Positions 7,204 to 15,800 of a stretch of DNA of 25,031 nt are shown here, piece after piece (positions within the stretch are counted from its first letter, which is position 1; each line of letters starts with the position of its first letter). The position numbers were made by a program, and so were the translations under genes. The notes beneath the pieces were generated by a model. The model was not told where the DNA came from. It made no database searches and saw only the letters and a program-made list of their open reading frames with translations. This stretch comes from Deltaproteobacteria bacterium (lineage in GTDB: Bacteria > Desulfobacterota > DSM-4660 > Desulfatiglandales > Desulfatiglandaceae). Location of the stretch: NCBI GenBank assembly GCA_018644785.1, contig JABGPV010000039.1, forward strand, positions 1-25,031, written 5' to 3'.

Positions 7204-7295
7204 GGTCAAGTCTGCTGTTGACTGTTAATATTCACAAACTGTTTCTAGGATTTCTCTAAAAACAGTCAACAGCAGACTTGACCCCAATTTTATGA
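7204..7295. repeat. Perfect 23-bp inverted repeat (GGTCAAGTCTGC family, element A)
   Basis: The arms at 7204-7226 and 7261-7283 are exact reverse complements over 23 bp with a 34-bp loop. The outer ends read GGTCAAGTCTGCTGTTGAC and its complement followed by CCCC. A partial tandem, TGACCCCAATTTT, follows the right arm. It lies in the 263-bp gap between the RHH antitoxin and rph, which otherwise has no ORF. It resembles elements B and C at 8119 and 9527 in the GGTCAAGTCT outer part but has a different inner sequence. It is probably a REP-like mobile palindrome. Confidence 0.7.
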
Positions 7296-7391
7296 CCCCA
7301 ATTTTAAAGGCTAAAATCCCCTGTTTCTTAAGGTAATGCATTGAATTTATGCGAATTTGCTTGGTCCGACGCCATTATAAATTGTGAATAT

Positions 7392-8078
7392 TTAAATTCC
7401 CAGACTCTCTCTTTGTATTTTGTAAATTTCCTCGATACCCTGGTCCGCGGCATCCAACAGCTGATTTAACTCCTCTCGGCTGAAAGTCCCCTGTTCCCCG
7501 GTTCCCTGAACCTCCACAAGATTCTCACCGCATTTCACCACGTTCATGTCTACACAGGCACGAGAATCGTGATCATAGTCCAGATCACACACCACGCGGT
7601 CGCCCACAATCCCCACACTCACGGCTGCAACCTGGCCTTCAAGATAGTACTCCGGCCCATCCTGTCCCTGCTGTTTCGCAAGCTTTGTCAACGCATCATA
7701 AAGGGCCACCCACGCCCCGGTAATAGACGCAGTCCGGGTCCCGCCGTCCGCCTGAAACACATCACAATCGATGAGAATACTCACCGGCCCCAGCTTAGTC
7801 AGGTCCAAGGCCGCCCGAAGACTTCGGCCGATGAGCCGCTGAATCTCTGTGCTCCTGCCATCCTTCTTGATCCCGTCCCGGCGCTTTCTGCCCCCTCCGG
7901 TGCTGCCGGGAAGCATGCCGTACTCGGCGGTAAGCCATCCTTTCCCGCTCTCCTTTAAAAAAGAGGGCACATCGTTTTCAATGGTGGCAGTACAGATCAC
8001 ACGTGTCTTGCCAAAGGATACCATACAGGATCCTGCCGGGTGCATAATAATATCTCTTTCCAAGGTAACGCTTCTCAC
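7392..8078 (-). CDS. rph: Ribonuclease PH, N-terminus missing about 10 residues
   Basis: RNase PH is a phosphorolytic 3'-5' exoribonuclease that trims tRNA 3' ends. The body is intact: TAEYGMLPGSTGGG (50-63), GRSTEIQRLIGRSLRAA (74-90), DCDVFQADGGTRTASITG (104-121), then CDLDYDHDS and DMNVVKCG. The frame begins VRSVTLERD with a GTG, which aligns with VRPVTLTRN at residues 11-19 of E. coli Rph. The conserved leading MRPxGR stretch is absent, and in-frame codons upstream read unrelated sequence to a TAA. A GGGAG 6 nt before the GTG may still allow translation. The 5' break lies beside repeat-like sequence, and the usual downstream rdgB is absent. A shortened but active enzyme cannot be excluded. 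Confidence 0.85.
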   Translation of the reverse strand: MRSVTLERDIIMHPAGSCMVSFGKTRVICTATIENDVPSFLKESGKGWLTAEYGMLPGSTGGGRKRRDGIKKDGRSTEIQRLIGRSLRAALDLTKLGPVSILIDCDVFQADGGTRTASITGAWVALYDALTKLAKQQGQDGPEYYLEGQVAAVSVGIVGDRVVCDLDYDHDSRACVDMNVVKCGENLVEVQGTGEQGTFSREELNQLLDAADQGIEEIYKIQRESLGI

Positions 8079-8118
8079 ATTTGACTCCCAATTTTCATTA
8101 TTTTTTGTTTTTAATCAT

Positions 8119-8175
8119 GGGGTCTACGTTTGACTCTTCTATGCGACAAAATAGGTCAAACGTAGATTTGACCCC
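8119..8175. repeat. Palindromic repeat element B (TACGTTTGACC hairpin)
   Basis: The left arm GGGGTCTACGTTTGAC (8119-8134) pairs with the right arm 8154-8175, which carries five extra bases (AAATC in the complement). The loop reads TCTATGCGACAAAATA. The loop and arms recur in reverse orientation as element C at 9527-9589, so the two copies bracket the PatB-like gene head to head. A REP/RAYT-type repeat is the most likely nature; no transposase is nearby. Confidence 0.75.
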
Positions 8176-8187
8176 TTCTTTTAGAGC

Positions 8188-9387
8188 TTATCCTTTTAAA
8201 GCCTTAACAATGGATTCTACCGCCTTTTTAAGAATAGTTCTTGGACAGGCAATATTAAACCGTTCGCATCCGATACTGTTGTCTCCGAACCAGTTCCCAT
8301 GATCAAGACCGACTTTGGCAATTTCTTCAAGAAGCTTAACCTGGCTTTCATTGTCATATCCAAGTTCTCTGAAATCAACCCAAGCCAGATAAGTTCCCTC
8401 CAGATCAAATACTTTCACTCCTGATAAGCCTTGTTCCAACTTGGTTTTTAGGAAATTAAAGTTGTCATGAAGATAAATCAGGAGATCATCAAGCCATTCT
8501 TCTGCCTCATTATAGGCTGCAGTCGAGGCGATGGCACCAAAAAGGGTGCCACCTACGCCATTGTTGAATCCCAGGTTTTCAAGATGGGTGAAAAACTGGG
8601 CTCTAATGGTTGGATTAGGGATAATGACGCTGGATTGCTGAAGACCTGCCAGGTTGAATGTTTTACTGGCAGCAATAGCGGTGATTGAATGTTGAGCAAA
8701 TTCCTCCGACAGTGTTGGAAAACAGATATGTTCGTGACCCGGCATGATCAGGTCGCAGTGAATCTCATCCGAGATGACCAGAGTATTATTTTCAAAACAG
8801 ATTTTTCCAAATGTTGCCAGTTCATCACGTTCCCAGACCCTGCCGACAGGGTTATGCGGGCTACAAAGAATGGCCAGTTTCACCCTTGGATCTTTGGCCT
8901 TTGCTTCAAGGTCATCAAAATCCATTTTGTAATGACCGTCAACGATTTGTAACGGGTTCTCCTGGATCTGTCGGCCATTGTTCAGGATTGATCGGGCAAA
9001 TGGATAGTAGACTGGCGGCTGGATTAAGACCTTGTCTCCCGGGTTGGTAAAGCATTGAATCATATAGGTGATGGCCGGGACAACACCGGGTGTTGTGAGT
9101 ATCCACTCCTTTTCTATAGTCCATTGGTGTCGACGCTTATGCCAGGATATAACCGCAGAATAATATGAAGGGTCAGTAAGACTGTACCCGTAAATCTGAT
9201 GGGATATACGTTTTTCCATGGCCATGCGAACCGGTTCTGGACACTTAAAATCCATATCTGCAACCCACAGTGGTAGCAGATCCTCTTTGCCAATACCGAA
9301 GACCCGGTTTAAAACCTCGGGTTCCCATTTCATGGAAGCGGTATTGCTGCGGTCGATCATTTCATCAAAATTCCAGTCTTTTTTCAC
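8188..9387 (-). CDS. PatB/MalY-type PLP-dependent aminotransferase or C-S beta-lyase
   Basis: A 399-aa fold-type I PLP enzyme of the MalY/PatB group. The N-terminus FDEMIDRSNTASMKW and LPLWVADMDFKCPEPV is the group signature. Other landmarks are CSPHNPVGRVW with N179, SDEIHCDL with D207 and SKTFNLAG with the Schiff-base Lys at K242. Members cleave cystathionine or cysteine to pyruvate, ammonia and thiol, or act as aminotransferases. The length is normal. The GTG start at 9387 has AAGGA about 8 nt upstream. The gene stands alone between two inverted copies of the same repeat, 12 bp beyond its stop and about 140 bp upstream of its start, so it could have moved as a unit. Confidence 0.9.
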   Translation of the reverse strand: MKKDWNFDEMIDRSNTASMKWEPEVLNRVFGIGKEDLLPLWVADMDFKCPEPVRMAMEKRISHQIYGYSLTDPSYYSAVISWHKRRHQWTIEKEWILTTPGVVPAITYMIQCFTNPGDKVLIQPPVYYPFARSILNNGRQIQENPLQIVDGHYKMDFDDLEAKAKDPRVKLAILCSPHNPVGRVWERDELATFGKICFENNTLVISDEIHCDLIMPGHEHICFPTLSEEFAQHSITAIAASKTFNLAGLQQSSVIIPNPTIRAQFFTHLENLGFNNGVGGTLFGAIASTAAYNEAEEWLDDLLIYLHDNFNFLKTKLEQGLSGVKVFDLEGTYLAWVDFRELGYDNESQVKLLEEIAKVGLDHGNWFGDNSIGCERFNIACPRTILKKAVESIVKALKG

Positions 9388-9526
9388 ACGGTTTGTCCTT
9401 GTAAAATTATTTGCTTTGGCCCGGTTTCATGCTATCGAATTCTATACACCAAATAGCTGGAATTCGCAAAAGATGCCGGCATCAAAAATGGAAGATTGCA
9501 GATATTAATTCACAGGATAAGGACGA

Positions 9527-9589
9527 GGGTTCAAGTCTACATTTGACCTACCTTGTCGCATAGAAAAGTCAAACGTAGACTTGACCCCC
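9527..9589. repeat. Palindromic repeat element C, inverted copy of element B
   Basis: The arms at 9527-9548 and 9568-9589 pair over 22 bp with about two mismatches (GGGTTCAAGTCTACATTTGACC against the complement of GTCAAACGTAGACTTGACCCC). The loop CTTGTCGCATAGAA is the reverse complement of the element B loop, so C lies opposite to B. The stop codon of the truncated ORF at 9589-9888 overlaps its last base. Confidence 0.75.
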
Positions 9590-9888
9590 TAAAGACTAAA
9601 TATCCCACTGTTTTTCCCTGTAACATGAGCATGACGTCCTGCAATCAAAGTAAAAAGGCAGTCGGCTTTACGATACAGGTCGATAAAGGCGTCATTGTAC
9701 GTGAGGCCCTTGCGTTCTAATGCCCAAACGATCCAAGGATAAAAGCTGTAATAGCGCGCACGATCTGTAACATTCGTAATCCCCGGCAACAGTTTTCCGT
9801 ACAGGTTGATGCAAGGCGCCTGCACTGAAAGATGATCCAGTCCGCCAATTTGTTTGGGTGGCTTCACCCATCCTGTCTGAATTTCCAT
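9589..9888 (-). pseudogene. Unrecognised protein, N-terminal fragment ended by repeat C
   Basis: The 99-codon frame has a well-ordered, protein-like sequence (KQIGGLDHLSVQAPCINLYG, GITNVTDRARYYSFYPW and ADCLFTLIAGRH). It stops abruptly at a TAG overlapping the edge of repeat C, with no C-terminal domain. I take it to be the N-terminal part of a longer protein cut when the repeat arrived. I cannot name the family. Its place directly downstream of a DUF1016 nuclease gene (93 bp) and at the end of a defence-like operon suggests the intact protein belonged to that set. The start at ATG 9888 lacks a strong ribosome-binding site. Confidence 0.5.
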
Positions 9889-9981
9889 TTTATCTTTTCG
9901 CTAGGTCAGTGACTGGGTCAGTCATGTGGGTCCCAGGTACTTTTTTCTCTTTCAGATCGGCTGCAGGAAAAAAGGACAACG

Positions 9982-11142
9982 TTACCGTGGAACTTTCCTC
10001 AGGATGCCTCCTCGTTCCATTTCAGCCTGGACCTTTTCCACCTGTGCCTTTAATTCCTGTTTGGAGGGTAGATAAAGCTGGTACTTCGAAGCAAAGATGT
10101 TAGCTTCACTGGATAGCGTCAGTTCGACCAACGCATCGTTTTTACGGCGGCAGAGCACGATACCAACGGTGGGCAGTTCATTCTCCAGCTTTATATGGCG
10201 GTCGAAGTAATTAACGTACATCTGCATCTGCCCCAGGTCCTGATGGGTCAACTTGTCGCGCTTGAGGTCGATAAGCACATAACAGCGCAGCAGCCGGTTG
10301 TAAAAGACCAGGTCCACATAGAAGTGGTCGTTATCAAAAGTGAATCGCTTCTGGCGTGCCTCGAAGAGAAAGCCCTTCCCAAGTTCAAGCAGGAAAGTTT
10401 CCAGCCGATCGATAATTGCCGATTCCAGTTGGTTTTCCGAGTAGGCGGGCTTTTCCTCTAAGCCGAGAAACTCCAGAACAAAGGGATTCTTGATGAGGTC
10501 AGCGGCTTTTTCAACCACATGGCCCTCTTGTGAAAGGCGACGAATCTCTTCCTTATCCCGGCTTAGGGCCAACCGTTCGTAAAGAGAGCTGGCGACCTGA
10601 CGTTCCAGTTCCCGCACGCTCCAGCTATTCTTGGTTGCCTCGATCTCGTAAAATCGACGTTCGTCGGGATTGTCGATGGTGAGCAGTGTAACGTAGTTGG
10701 ACCAACTCAGCTTGATCTGCTGGAGAAGTTCACCGGACACAGCCTGCGAAAATGCAGAAATCGATTTTATCAGAGCTGCGGAATTCCGAGACGTTGTTTC
10801 GGAAATCTCGAGAGCAAAAATCCGAGACGTTGTTTCGGACATGGTCGTTTGTGGGATAAGATGTTCGTAAGTCAAGTAAAATCGACGCATTAGTTCAAGA
10901 GAGTCCACCGAGAAACCACGGCCGATACTGGTTTTCAGGGCCGCCGAAAGCTGTTTCAGAGTCGCTGCTCCATACTCGGCCCGATCAGAGCCGCTCTGCT
11001 CATACTCCACCATGTACCAACCGAAAAGCCAATTTCGAACAACCAGATATCCGTCTACAGAACGGGCCGAACGACCCCGCATTTCCTCGTGGGTCCGTTG
11101 GCAAAGCTCAACGAGATTTTGAAAAGCAAACGTCTGTTTCAT
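9982..11142 (-). CDS. DUF1016/YhcG-type PD-(D/E)XK nuclease
   Basis: A 386-aa protein. The N-terminal half (about 1-180) is the helical DUF1016 N-domain: VVRNWLFGWYMVEYEQSGSDRAEYG and LMRRFYLTYEHL. The C-terminal half is the YhcG nuclease: NPFVLEFLGL, ENQLESAIIDRLETFLLELG, FYVDLVFYNRLLRCYVLIDLK with D277, D292 and K294, and QMQMYVNYFD. These match a PD-(D/E)XK active site. Relatives occur in defence islands and beside restriction systems. Residues near 102-125 contain two copies of a 12-residue unit (SETTSRIFALEI and SETTSRNSAALI). A GGAG is 8 nt before ATG 11142, and the methyltransferase gene ends 15 bp upstream, so they are likely cotranscribed. Confidence 0.88.
   Translation of the reverse strand: MKQTFAFQNLVELCQRTHEEMRGRSARSVDGYLVVRNWLFGWYMVEYEQSGSDRAEYGAATLKQLSAALKTSIGRGFSVDSLELMRRFYLTYEHLIPQTTMSETTSRIFALEISETTSRNSAALIKSISAFSQAVSGELLQQIKLSWSNYVTLLTIDNPDERRFYEIEATKNSWSVRELERQVASSLYERLALSRDKEEIRRLSQEGHVVEKAADLIKNPFVLEFLGLEEKPAYSENQLESAIIDRLETFLLELGKGFLFEARQKRFTFDNDHFYVDLVFYNRLLRCYVLIDLKRDKLTHQDLGQMQMYVNYFDRHIKLENELPTVGIVLCRRKNDALVELTLSSEANIFASKYQLYLPSKQELKAQVEKVQAEMERGGILRKVPR
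10785..10839. repeat. Tandem 36-bp repeat inside the DUF1016 gene
   Basis: The 19-mer TCCGAGACGTTGTTTCGGA occurs at 10785-10803 and again exactly at 10821-10839, one 36-bp (12-codon) period apart. Each 19-mer has complementary ends (TCCGA/TCGGA). The repeat is in frame, so copy-number change would lengthen or shorten the linker between the two domains without breaking the protein. Confidence 0.8.
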
Positions 11143-11157
11143 TATATAAACTCCATC

Positions 11158-11748
11158 TTATTGATATCGGGGACAGACCACACTCAAAACATACCCCAGC
11201 CAGACATCCGATTCCCGGATTTTCGACACCTGGCGGGAAAAATCCACCACCGTAAGGTTCAGTTGGTCAAATACCTTCCTGAGAGATTCGTCTCGCCATC
11301 GATAAAAAATGCGGCCCCCCGAAACTTCAACGTCCTGATTTCCCTCCTTCAGGGTGAGCAGCACGTGCCCCCGGGGTTTCAGTGCCCGGAGGATATTGGA
11401 AAAGACTTCTTGAAAACGTTCATGGGGCACGTGCACCATTGCCCCCACCAGAAGAATTGCATCCATGTCCATACCCGTAAAACCATAAACCTCGAAATCC
11501 CCTTCCCGAACCGGACACCCTGAGTGAGCCCTCGCGAGTGCGGCCAGCCCCCCGGACCACTCAAACCCCTCGGGCCGGAACCCCCGGTCTTTCAGCCAGC
11601 ACATATCCCGCCCTGATCCGCAACCCACATCCAGGATGGTGCCGCCAGGCGGCAAACACCGAACCAGCGGCGACAGGAAGGATGCCGGGTCGATAGAGAC
11701 GGTCTCATCGTAATATCTGAGATAATTTTCCTGGTAGTAGTCTTTCAT
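11158..11748 (-). CDS. Class I SAM-dependent methyltransferase
   Basis: A 196-aa Rossmann-fold methyltransferase. Motif I is TILDVGCGSGRDMCWL (about 38-53), the acidic motif II region is GFEWSGGLAALARAHSGCPV, MDMDAILLVGAMVHVPHE is motif IV-like and LRALKPRGHVLLTLKEG the motif V region. The catalytic motif lacks DPPY or NPPF, so it is not an obvious DNA adenine or cytosine methylase and more likely acts on a small molecule or protein. The ATG at 11748 follows GGTGG. It lies 15 bp upstream of the DUF1016 gene and about 130 bp downstream of the HNH gene, with a hairpin repeat between. Confidence 0.85.
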   Translation of the reverse strand: MKDYYQENYLRYYDETVSIDPASFLSPLVRCLPPGGTILDVGCGSGRDMCWLKDRGFRPEGFEWSGGLAALARAHSGCPVREGDFEVYGFTGMDMDAILLVGAMVHVPHERFQEVFSNILRALKPRGHVLLTLKEGNQDVEVSGGRIFYRWRDESLRKVFDQLNLTVVDFSRQVSKIRESDVWLGYVLSVVCPRYQ

Positions 11749-11770
11749 GCATCCACCTACTCACCCCCTC

Positions 11771-11818
11771 GTTCCCATGCTCCGCGTGGGAATGCACTTC
11801 CAGGACGCTCCGCGTCCT
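11771..11818. repeat. GTTCCCATGC hairpin plus GGACGC hairpin (REP-like)
   Basis: GTTCCCATGC-tcc-GCGTGGGAAT (11771-11793) is an imperfect hairpin with two mismatched positions. It is followed by the perfect hairpin AGGACGC-tcc-GCGTCCT (11802-11818). It belongs to the same family as the GTTCCCACGC hairpins at 17196 and 18755. It fills the gap between the HNH and methyltransferase genes and could act as a transcription attenuator there. Confidence 0.7.
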
Positions 11819-11878
11819 TTCTTACCCTCTGATCCTACCAAAACCAACCTGGGTTCGATCTTTTGCCATTCTGCTATC

Positions 11879-12778
11879 TCATATCGCGTATCTCGCTTCC
11901 CCCTGAAAGACTTCTTTCACGTGCCATTGGACAAATTCGGGTTCCGGGTAAAAGTTGGGATGCTGGGGCGGTTTCAAGGATTTTCCATGATATGCGGTCA
12001 ACCATTCGTTAAAACCGTGGGTGCCATGAGCCCTGTCCGAAACCTGAATCAACAGTCCCGGGGAAACTGTGAAAGCACCCCGGTCGAAAAGCTTATGATG
12101 CAGGGCGCACAGGGCGATGCCGTTTTCCTCTGAGTCCGGTCCGCCGGCCTGGTGCCATTTGATGTGGGCCGCTTCCAGAGCCACGAGTGTATTGCCCACG
12201 CGCACATTAAATCCGCAAACCGCGCACTGATGCTCATATGCCCGAATGATCCGGTCACGGAAATTGGGATCCCTTTTCCGTTTTTCAGGTGTTTCGAATT
12301 CCAGGTCCAGTCCTACGGCCTGAAGGATGTCTTCATGTATGGAAACTGGGAAATTTTCTTCCAGGATGGTTGCTGCAATTTCTGTGGTGATTTCCGGATT
12401 GGTGGTAAGCAAATCGAATATGTTTGTTGTGAATCCGCCACTGACATTCAGAGCGATTAGATCACCTCTGCGGGGATCTCCGCTGCCTACTATTCTGACG
12501 TTTTCAGCATTTTTGAGTTCCCATATGCCGTCATTCTGAAGCCGCCAGAAGGGGTACTCCGGGTGATAGCTTTTTCGGGTGGGACCGAAGTCAATCAGGA
12601 GATGTTTGAGCTTTTCGTCGATTTCGGTATAGGGAATGAATCTGTCTTTGTTCCTAAGCCTGCGGGCCAGAGCATAAAGCAGGAGGAGGGGTTTATGGGG
12701 AGCACGTTGAGCGCCCCGCTTCCAAACGGTGATGCCTTCGATGAGGGATTTCAATTGATCTTCGTTCATTTCATTCAA
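11879..12778 (-). CDS. Phosphorothioate-DNA-binding HNH restriction endonuclease (McrA/SBD-HNH type)
   Basis: A 299-aa type IV restriction enzyme by family resemblance. The N-terminal part has WKRGAQRAPHKPLLLLYALAR (19-39), FGPTRKSYHPEYPFWRLQNDG (64-84) and FPVSIHEDILQAVGLDLE, the sulfur-binding-domain pattern of the ScoMcrA/SprMcrA class. The C-terminal part is an HNH domain: C185-x2-C188, EAAH205, WH209, N219 and C224ALHH228. Such enzymes cut DNA whose backbone carries Dnd phosphorothioates. No dnd genes are visible here, as expected for an enzyme that would attack modified DNA. The frame opens with TTG 12778; ATG 12769 is the alternative, and neither has a strong ribosome-binding site. It follows the helicase gene after 81 bp. 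Confidence 0.87.
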   Translation of the reverse strand: MNEMNEDQLKSLIEGITVWKRGAQRAPHKPLLLLYALARRLRNKDRFIPYTEIDEKLKHLLIDFGPTRKSYHPEYPFWRLQNDGIWELKNAENVRIVGSGDPRRGDLIALNVSGGFTTNIFDLLTTNPEITTEIAATILEENFPVSIHEDILQAVGLDLEFETPEKRKRDPNFRDRIIRAYEHQCAVCGFNVRVGNTLVALEAAHIKWHQAGGPDSEENGIALCALHHKLFDRGAFTVSPGLLIQVSDRAHGTHGFNEWLTAYHGKSLKPPQHPNFYPEPEFVQWHVKEVFQGEARYAI

Positions 12779-12859
12779 TGGCTAACGCTTCTAAATCTTT
12801 TTAACCCTCGGAAATCAGCACTCGTGACATCAAAGCAAATAATTTCACCCGGGCGAAAA

Positions 12860-15800
12860 TCAGCCACCCCTTCGATTGTCTTCAAACACCTGAACTGGCA
12901 TGGGGTATTTGAGTCGCCAGACCACCCGGATGGGGCGGTCCCTTTCATAACTGACGATCCGTGCAGGGCCAAGGAACGAAAAGGGCACAGCACACCCGTT
13001 TCTCTTTTTCTGATCACGGGCAAAAACCAGAATAGTGTGACCAAGGTCGGCATGTTGCGTCAGGTTCCTGCCGGCCTCTGAAGTCCGGGCCGTGTTGGAC
13101 TGGGATTCCCAGTGCATAAGTTCCCTGCTGATGGGATAGTCCGCATACATGGTGCTGGGCGAAAATTCGCGCTCGGTCTTCTGGAAGGTCACCAGGAGAG
13201 CGTAAGTCTTGATTTCCTTAAAGTGGAGCACACCGATACCCCGCTGTCCCGCCGTGGCCAGGGTCGCTCTCCCAAAGGCAGCCTGGATATCCCTCATCCC
13301 ATACCGTGCATGAAGTTCCAAGCTGCACGGAAAAGGGAGTTTAGGAATACGGCCATCTACCTGGGTCTGTTCGGAACACCATGTCAGGATTTCTTCAAGA
13401 TCGGACAAAATGCTCGGATTTTTGGCAAACTGCGCAAAGGAATCTTCTATTGATGCCATTTGAAATCTTTTCCCTGAGTCCCCCCACAGGCGGTAATGAA
13501 CCGGCATTTGCGAATTGCCAGAAACAGAAACCGCCGATGAAACGTCCAATTCCCCAAGTTTCCCGATGACATGCCGCAGCAAGGCGATTTCCCCCGGCCC
13601 ATCGATGAAAACGGCGCGAACCAGTCCCTTTTTTAAAATCTGGAGATCTGGATCCTTCGGTTGAGGGCCAATCCGTGCCCTTGCTTTCCAACCGCTCCAT
13701 GAATCTTTTACCAGAAGGGTTTCGGGTTCGTAGTCATGGTAGCGAACAAAATTTCCAAAATTCAAAGGTTTTCCGGTTTCGTGGGCAAAGGTTTGCAGAC
13801 GTTCGGGTATCTGAACGGCGAGATTTCGGAGATTTTCTCGAATATTGCGGAGCACATACTGGCGCGAAAGGCGGTCGAACTGAATGGCACAACCTGGAGG
13901 CAGATGTGGAAAATCCAGTTCCACTTCCCGGTCAATGGCGAACCGGTGCTTTGGCAGGAGGGCCTTCAACTTGCTGTCAATTCTGTAACGACGATGTGCC
14001 TGCCCCACAAAGTCCAGCACGGTGAGGCAATCCTTTTCGGGAGCATGCCGCAACCCTCGCCCCAGTTGTTGAAGGAACACGGTGAGGCTCTCCGTGGGTC
14101 GAAGAAAAAGAACCGTGTTGAGTTCCGGCACATCCAACCCCTCGTTAAAAACATCTACCGTGAAGAGGAACATCAGTTTCCCGGACTTGAAATTTTCCAG
14201 GAAAGAAACGCGCTGCTGATCCGCGGTGCCGGCCACAAGCGCCGCCGACGGAATGCTCCGTTCACTGAACATCTGTGCCATGAACTCCGCATGATGGATG
14301 GACACACAGAAACCGATCCCTTTGATCCGGCTCATTTCCGGTTCATACCGATTCAGGGTGGAAAGAATCGTTTCCAGGCGTTGCCGGGCCAGCACGTGGG
14401 AACCCGTATACACGTTTTCAAGGGCTGCCGGGTCGTATTTCCCGTTTTTCCAAAACCTGTCCTGGTCCAGAGCAACGGGATCGGCAACCCCGAAATAATG
14501 AAACGGGCAGAGCAGTTTCTCCGCCAGAGCTTCGGGCAGGCGGATTTCAGCGGCGAAGCGGTTTCCGAAATCTGCCGCAACGCTCTTGCCGTCCATACGC
14601 TCGGGTGTAGCGGTCAGTCCGAGAAGGACCTGTGGGGAAAAACAGTCAAAGACGGGACGATAGCTTTCAGCGGTCCCATGGTGTGCCTCATCAATGACAA
14701 TATAGTCGTAGAATCCACTTCCGACCTGTTTCCAGAGTTTTCGGCTTGAGAGCATGCCAACGGAGCAGAACAGATGGTCAAACCGTTCGGGTTCGTACTT
14801 CCCCACAAGCAGTTCTCCGAAATTCCTGTCGCGCAGAACGTTCCTGAAGGTTCCAATGGCCTGCTCAAGGATTTCCTTGCGATGGGCGAGAAACAGCAGC
14901 CGTGCCTGCCCTCTTTTTTCCTTGAAAAAAATCTTGTAATCAAATGCCGAGATAACAGTCTTTCCGGTACCCGTTGCAGCAATGACCAGGTTCCGCATCC
15001 GGCCCTGTATGTGGCGCTCACGTTCCAATGCCTCGAGGATGCGTTCCTGGAAAGGGTGGGGTTTGAGGTCAAAGAATGGCGTGTCGAGTCTGTTATGGGT
15101 ATTGCGTGCCCGCGCAATGGCTTTCTTGAAAGGCTCAGGGTTATCAGGGTCAAACCGGATGAACTCACGGTTGTGCCAGTACGTCTCAAACTCGGCCGTA
15201 AACTTTTCCAGGATGTGAACCATGTCCTGGGCGGTAACTTTGAGGTTCCATTCAAGGCCGCTGGTCATAGCCGCGCCGGACATATTGGCTGACCCGATGT
15301 AGGCGGATGAAAACCCGCTCAGCCTCTTGAAATGGTAAGCTTTGGCATGAAGGCGGGTCCGTTGGGTGTCGTAGGAGACTTTCACTTTCACATTGGGCAA
15401 TCCGGCCAGCCACAGAACCGCCGGAACATCCGAAGCCCCCATATACGATGTGGTAATTAGGCGAACCGGCACACCCCTGGTGCGTAAATCCTCAAAAGCG
15501 GGAATCAGGAGCCTCAAGCCGGACCACTTGATAAAAGAAATCAGGATGTCCACTTCGTCTGCGGAGCGCATCTCCTCCTGGAGTTCATGAGCAAGCTGGG
15601 GCTCGTATGGCGAACCCGTAAAGAGGCTGCTTTCAAAAATGGACGTATGGGGTCGTGGCATACCCCGGGCGCCGTAATGGGGGGGCGTAACCTCCAGCAG
15701 CAATGGTTTTTTGGCCCCTGAAACACTTCGCTTTTCAAAATGCCGTTTTTCGGAGCCATTGGAAACCACCTCAATCAACCGGTTGCACATGGCAAGCCTG

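Noticed and set aside
8119..9589. Insertion sequence with PatB-like gene as cargo and transposase
   Set aside because: No transposase lies between the repeats and no target duplication was seen; retained only as a possible composite or invertible unit.
7200..9600. CRISPR array from the recurrent GGTCAAGTCTACG motifs
   Set aside because: There are only a few copies, far apart, each an inverted repeat, with no regular spacers or cas genes.
9909..9931. TGACT-GGGTC-AGTCA hairpin between DUF1016 and the truncated ORF
   Set aside because: Very short with no T-run or second copy; not enough to call a terminator or repeat.
13736..14749. Long plus-strand ORF (337 codons) opposite the helicase gene
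   Set aside because: It is antisense to the clearly conserved helicase core and its translation has no domain-like pattern or ribosome-binding site; GC-rich third positions create such shadows.
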